DNA from: Lachnospiraceae bacterium UBA7086
Lineage (GTDB): Bacteria; Bacillota; Clostridia; Lachnospirales; Lachnospiraceae
DNA: 30,844 nt
Direction: 5' to 3'
Assembly (NCBI GenBank): GCA_002492525.1
Contig: DKZA01000021.1
Location: 1-30,844, forward strand
Shown here piece after piece: positions 30,788-30,844 of the stretch; within the stretch, counting starts at the first letter, position 1, and each line of letters starts with the position of its first letter. Both the position numbers and the translations under genes were made by a program. The notes below the pieces were generated by a model. That model had not been told where the DNA came from and did no database searches. It was given only the letters and a program-made list of their open reading frames with translations.

Positions 30788-30844
30788 TGGCTCAGCCCTC
30801 CTTTCCCAGATTCCGTTTCCGGTTTCTATGTAATCGGAGGGTCA

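Overview
The window looks like a chromosomal segment from a Gram-positive anaerobe of the Clostridia, most likely Lachnospiraceae. Signs of this are strong AGGAGG ribosome binding sites, frequent GTG/TTG starts, a T-box-controlled prolyl-tRNA synthetase without an editing insertion, a PerR / reverse rubrerythrin / rubredoxin oxidative-stress cluster, an RsgI-like anti-sigma factor, and lipoproteins with Gram-positive lipoboxes. The family placement is an inference; no rRNA or tRNA gene is present to confirm it.

Layout. (1) Positions 37-9637, minus strand: a tightly packed seven-gene operon for a secreted, probably O-acylated polysaccharide. In transcription order it encodes a membrane-anchored protein fusing a degenerate deacetylase fold to an intact SGNH esterase; a hyaluronan-synthase-like family 2 glycosyltransferase with an N-terminal PilZ-like (c-di-GMP) domain; a membrane-anchored degenerate polysaccharide-deacetylase protein; a GH18-like lipoprotein; a DUF4358-like lipoprotein; an MBOAT O-acyltransferase; and a DHHW/AlgX-like protein. 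This is the best candidate for an undescribed system. (2) 9874-12176: a small membrane protein and proS behind a T-box leader. (3) 12250-15494: two adjacent paralogous O-antigen-ligase/polymerase-like membrane proteins. (4) 15721-19974: an AI-2E-family permease, an RluA-type pseudouridine synthase, and an OmpR-type response regulator with its HAMP histidine kinase. (5) 20077-21461, plus strand: PerR-like regulator, reverse rubrerythrin, and a 57-residue rubredoxin, closed by a strong terminator. (6) 21504-25035, minus strand: a lipoprotein with a duplicated domain, a secreted Cys-repeat/His-rich protein, an ECF sigma factor (TTG start) and its anti-sigma factor, which also has a His-rich tail. 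(7) 25201-25691: an HPr-like protein that keeps the regulatory Ser but lacks the phosphocarrier His, ending in a 19-bp-stem terminator shared with the facing operon. (8) 25721-28788: a sugar isomerase (xylose-isomerase-like), PfkB kinase and class II aldolase cassette, with a divergent AraC-type regulator (28929-29888). (9) 30040-30492: a small heat-shock protein. (10) 30549-30787: a compact pair of convergent transcripts resembling a Fst/par-type type I toxin-antitoxin locus. It has a 32-residue hydrophobic peptide on the minus strand, a facing small RNA, a shared perfect 12-bp bidirectional terminator, and a 10-nt direct repeat that would let the two RNAs pair.

How parts fit together. Region 1 contains a synthase that c-di-GMP may regulate, two membrane-anchored modification/processing proteins, a putative glycosidase lipoprotein, and an acylation pair (MBOAT plus DHHW). 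In outline this resembles alginate, PNAG and clostridial cellulose export/acetylation systems, but the gene set is different. Region 6 reads as a sigma/anti-sigma-regulated envelope response whose nearest likely target is the His-rich secreted protein. Region 8 reads as aldose isomerisation, ketose phosphorylation and aldol cleavage under AraC-type control. All gene products were identified by reading the translated sequence; no database search was run.
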